From Holophagales bacterium (GTDB taxonomy: Bacteria; Acidobacteriota; Thermoanaerobaculia; Multivoradales; Multivoraceae), in contig VXUF01000074.1 of NCBI GenBank assembly GCA_009837085.1, positions 1-62,517 on the forward strand: a stretch of DNA of 62,517 nucleotides, read 5' to 3'. A program made the position numbers and the translations under genes. The notes beneath the pieces are model-generated. The model was not told where the DNA came from. It saw nothing but the letters and a program-made list of their open reading frames with translations, and made no database searches. Shown here piece by piece: positions 61,439-62,517 of the stretch (its first letter is position 1; each line of letters opens with the position of its first letter).

Positions 61439-62025
61439 TGCCGGCCGACCCGCTGTCGAACCTGGTCGAGGAGCTCTCGCGCCTCCCAAGCATCGGTCCG
61501 AAGACCGCGCGACGGCTGGCTCACCATCTCCTCCGCGCCGACCGGTCCCGCGCCGAAGCTCTCGCGCAGGCGGTGGTCGACGTCAAGGAGCGCATGATCC
61601 ACTGCTCGACCTGCCACCAGATCACGGCAGTGGATCCATGCTCCATCTGCAGCGATCCGCAACGCGACAAGAGCAAGCTCTGCGTCGTCGAGGAGCCCTT
61701 CAACATCGAGCCGATCGAACGCACCGGCGAGTTCCACGGCCTCTACCACGCCCTGCTGGGCTCCCTCTCCCCCCAACGCGGCGTCGGCCCGGACGAACTC
61801 ACCGTCGCCTCCCTCCTCGACCGCCTCGAAGGAGTCGAAGAGGCCATCCTCGCCATGAACCCCAACGTCGAAGGCGAAGCCACCGCCCTCTACCTCGCCA
61901 ACCTCCTCAACCGCCGAGGCGTCCGAGTCACCCGCCTCGCCTTCGGCCTCCCCGTAGGCGGCGACATCGACTACGCCGACCAGGTCACCCTCGCCCGCTC
62001 GCTTGCGGGCCGCCGCGATTTGTAG
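61438..62025 (+). CDS. recR: Recombination mediator RecR
   Basis: 195 residues from the ATG at 61438. A helix-hairpin-helix (LSRLPSIGPKTARRLAHHLL), a four-Cys zinc finger (CSTCHQITAVDPCSIC) and a Toprim domain (LCVVEEPFNIEPIERTG) are in order. It helps RecFO load RecA on gaps. It ends the dnaX-ybaB-recR unit. Confidence 0.96.
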   Translation: MPADPLSNLVEELSRLPSIGPKTARRLAHHLLRADRSRAEALAQAVVDVKERMIHCSTCHQITAVDPCSICSDPQRDKSKLCVVEEPFNIEPIERTGEFHGLYHALLGSLSPQRGVGPDELTVASLLDRLEGVEEAILAMNPNVEGEATALYLANLLNRRGVRVTRLAFGLPVGGDIDYADQVTLARSLAGRRDL

Positions 62026-62033
62026 TTCGGCCG

Positions 62034-62210
62034 CCTGTAGCGGCTCCCGGGGGGAGGGTCCCAGACGGACGCTCACCCCCGCTTGGTGGATGGGAGGTTG
62101 GGGGTTCGCTGCGGCCGCCTGCGCTCCGCTATGCCCGTGGTTCATGGAAGGACATGGGCAGTCGCTTGGCTCTAGCCCGCTGGGACCCTCCCCCCGGGAG
62201 CCGCTACAGG
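62034..62210. mobile_element. 177-bp element with perfect 30-bp terminal inverted repeats
   Basis: CCTGTAGCGGCTCCCGGGGG plus GAGGGTCCCA (62034-62063) is the exact reverse complement of 62181-62210. The interior of 117 bases has no convincing gene. This is the shape of a MITE or a very long hairpin directly after recR. No clear target-site duplication is visible. Confidence 0.6.
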
Positions 62211-62517
62211 CTGGACGATCTCGGTGGCTGGCACCGCTGGGTTGGGCTCCGGGGACGCGCGGCGGCCTGCTGGGGTGCGCGGGTCTGTAGCCGGGGTCTC
62301 CTGACCCCCAGGAGAACCTGCGCCGAAGCGGCGACCATTCTCGGGGGAACCAACGGGATCCAGAGTCGCGACCTGCACTCAGCTCCGGGAAATCATGACC
62401 GTAGGAAACCGTCCGCTCGGAGGGTCGCTCGACTTCACCGGAATGGGTGATCGCGTCGCCGGGCAAGCACGAAGTCCTGGGGCGTCCAGTCCGGGTCTGT
62501 CGCGCGGGGGGGGGGGG
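62211..62517. other. Region without a convincing gene to window end
   Basis: The hairpin GGGGTC-TCCT-GACCCC (62293-62308) is the only clear structure. An open frame starts at the ATG at 62395 (MTVGNRPLGGSLDFTGMGDR) and runs off the end, but it lacks a ribosome site. The last 12 bases are all G, which looks like an assembly or sequencing artefact at a contig end. Confidence 0.4.

Noticed and set aside
61638-62450. 270-residue plus-strand ORF over recR and downstream
   Set aside because: Pro/Arg-rich shadow of recR that continues through the inverted-repeat element; no domain.
62506-62517. Run of 12 G at the window end
   Set aside because: Looks like an assembly or read-end artefact at a contig edge, not biology.

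Overview
The window is GC-rich bacterial DNA with short intergenic gaps, many GTG and TTG starts, and many 4-base start/stop overlaps. Signs of a Gram-negative cell are a TonB-dependent receptor, lipoproteins, a YidC with a large periplasmic domain, and many signal peptides. A bacillithiol gene pair (bshA, bshC), F420-type luciferase-like oxidoreductases, a secreted NGKPDLSGV-type protein and a DUF4870 protein suggest Acidobacteriota or a close phylum. That placement is an inference from gene content; no rRNA is present.

Layout. 1-9.8 kb: end of an unknown gene, a secreted metallo-beta-lactamase-fold hydrolase, a two-gene ABC exporter, a secreted Acidobacteria-type protein divergent from a VanY-like peptidase, mmsA, a type B carboxylesterase with a coupled small secreted protein, and a PQQ-propeller protein. 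10-20 kb: a catabolic island with a plus-strand operon (NAD-binding protein, LLM oxidoreductase, SDR), a second LLM oxidoreductase, and a minus-strand four-gene operon (two acyl-CoA dehydrogenases, a peptide-type binding lipoprotein and an APH-fold kinase). All four genes of that operon are joined by 4-base overlaps, and a TetR gene is divergent from it. 20-29 kb: yghU-like GST, tRNA-Arg, a NYN-like protein, deoxynucleoside kinase, thiG, tsaD, pgk-tpiA-secG, tRNA-Leu, a cyclophilin, mobA and a DUF971 protein. 29-38 kb: a YidD paralogue, DUF4870, bshA-bshC, dusB, a Phd/VapC toxin-antitoxin pair, a penicillin-acylase-family lipoprotein and tmRNA. 38-46 kb: a TonB-dependent receptor, DUF2332, a DUF885-like metallopeptidase gene lying between two copies of a 35-bp repeat, mtnA, a pseudopilin and a ComEA-like protein. 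46-52 kb: a structured gap, two tandem signal peptidases, pyrK-pyrD-pyrF, and a membrane protein of the alkaline phosphatase fold. 52-62 kb: bactofilin, parB, parA, rsmG with two perfect parS sites, jag, yidC, yidD, rnpA, rpmH, two tRNA-Ser, tadA, SRP RNA, dnaX, ybaB and recR. This last block is the classic origin-proximal arrangement.

Three patterns cut across genes. First, a repeat with core GCCGGCGRGGACGCCGGCGC (followed by ACCCAGTG) occurs six times, always in the same orientation. Second, TAnnnT hexamers sit exactly 7 nt before several GTG starts, suggesting leaderless transcripts. Third, direct and inverted repeats mark probable mobile or recombined segments near 42-44 kb and 62 kb. The most system-like novelty candidate is the kinase/acyl-CoA dehydrogenase operon at 14-19 kb, which resembles a split version of the ACAD10/11 and LvaA/LvaC hydroxy-acid chemistry.
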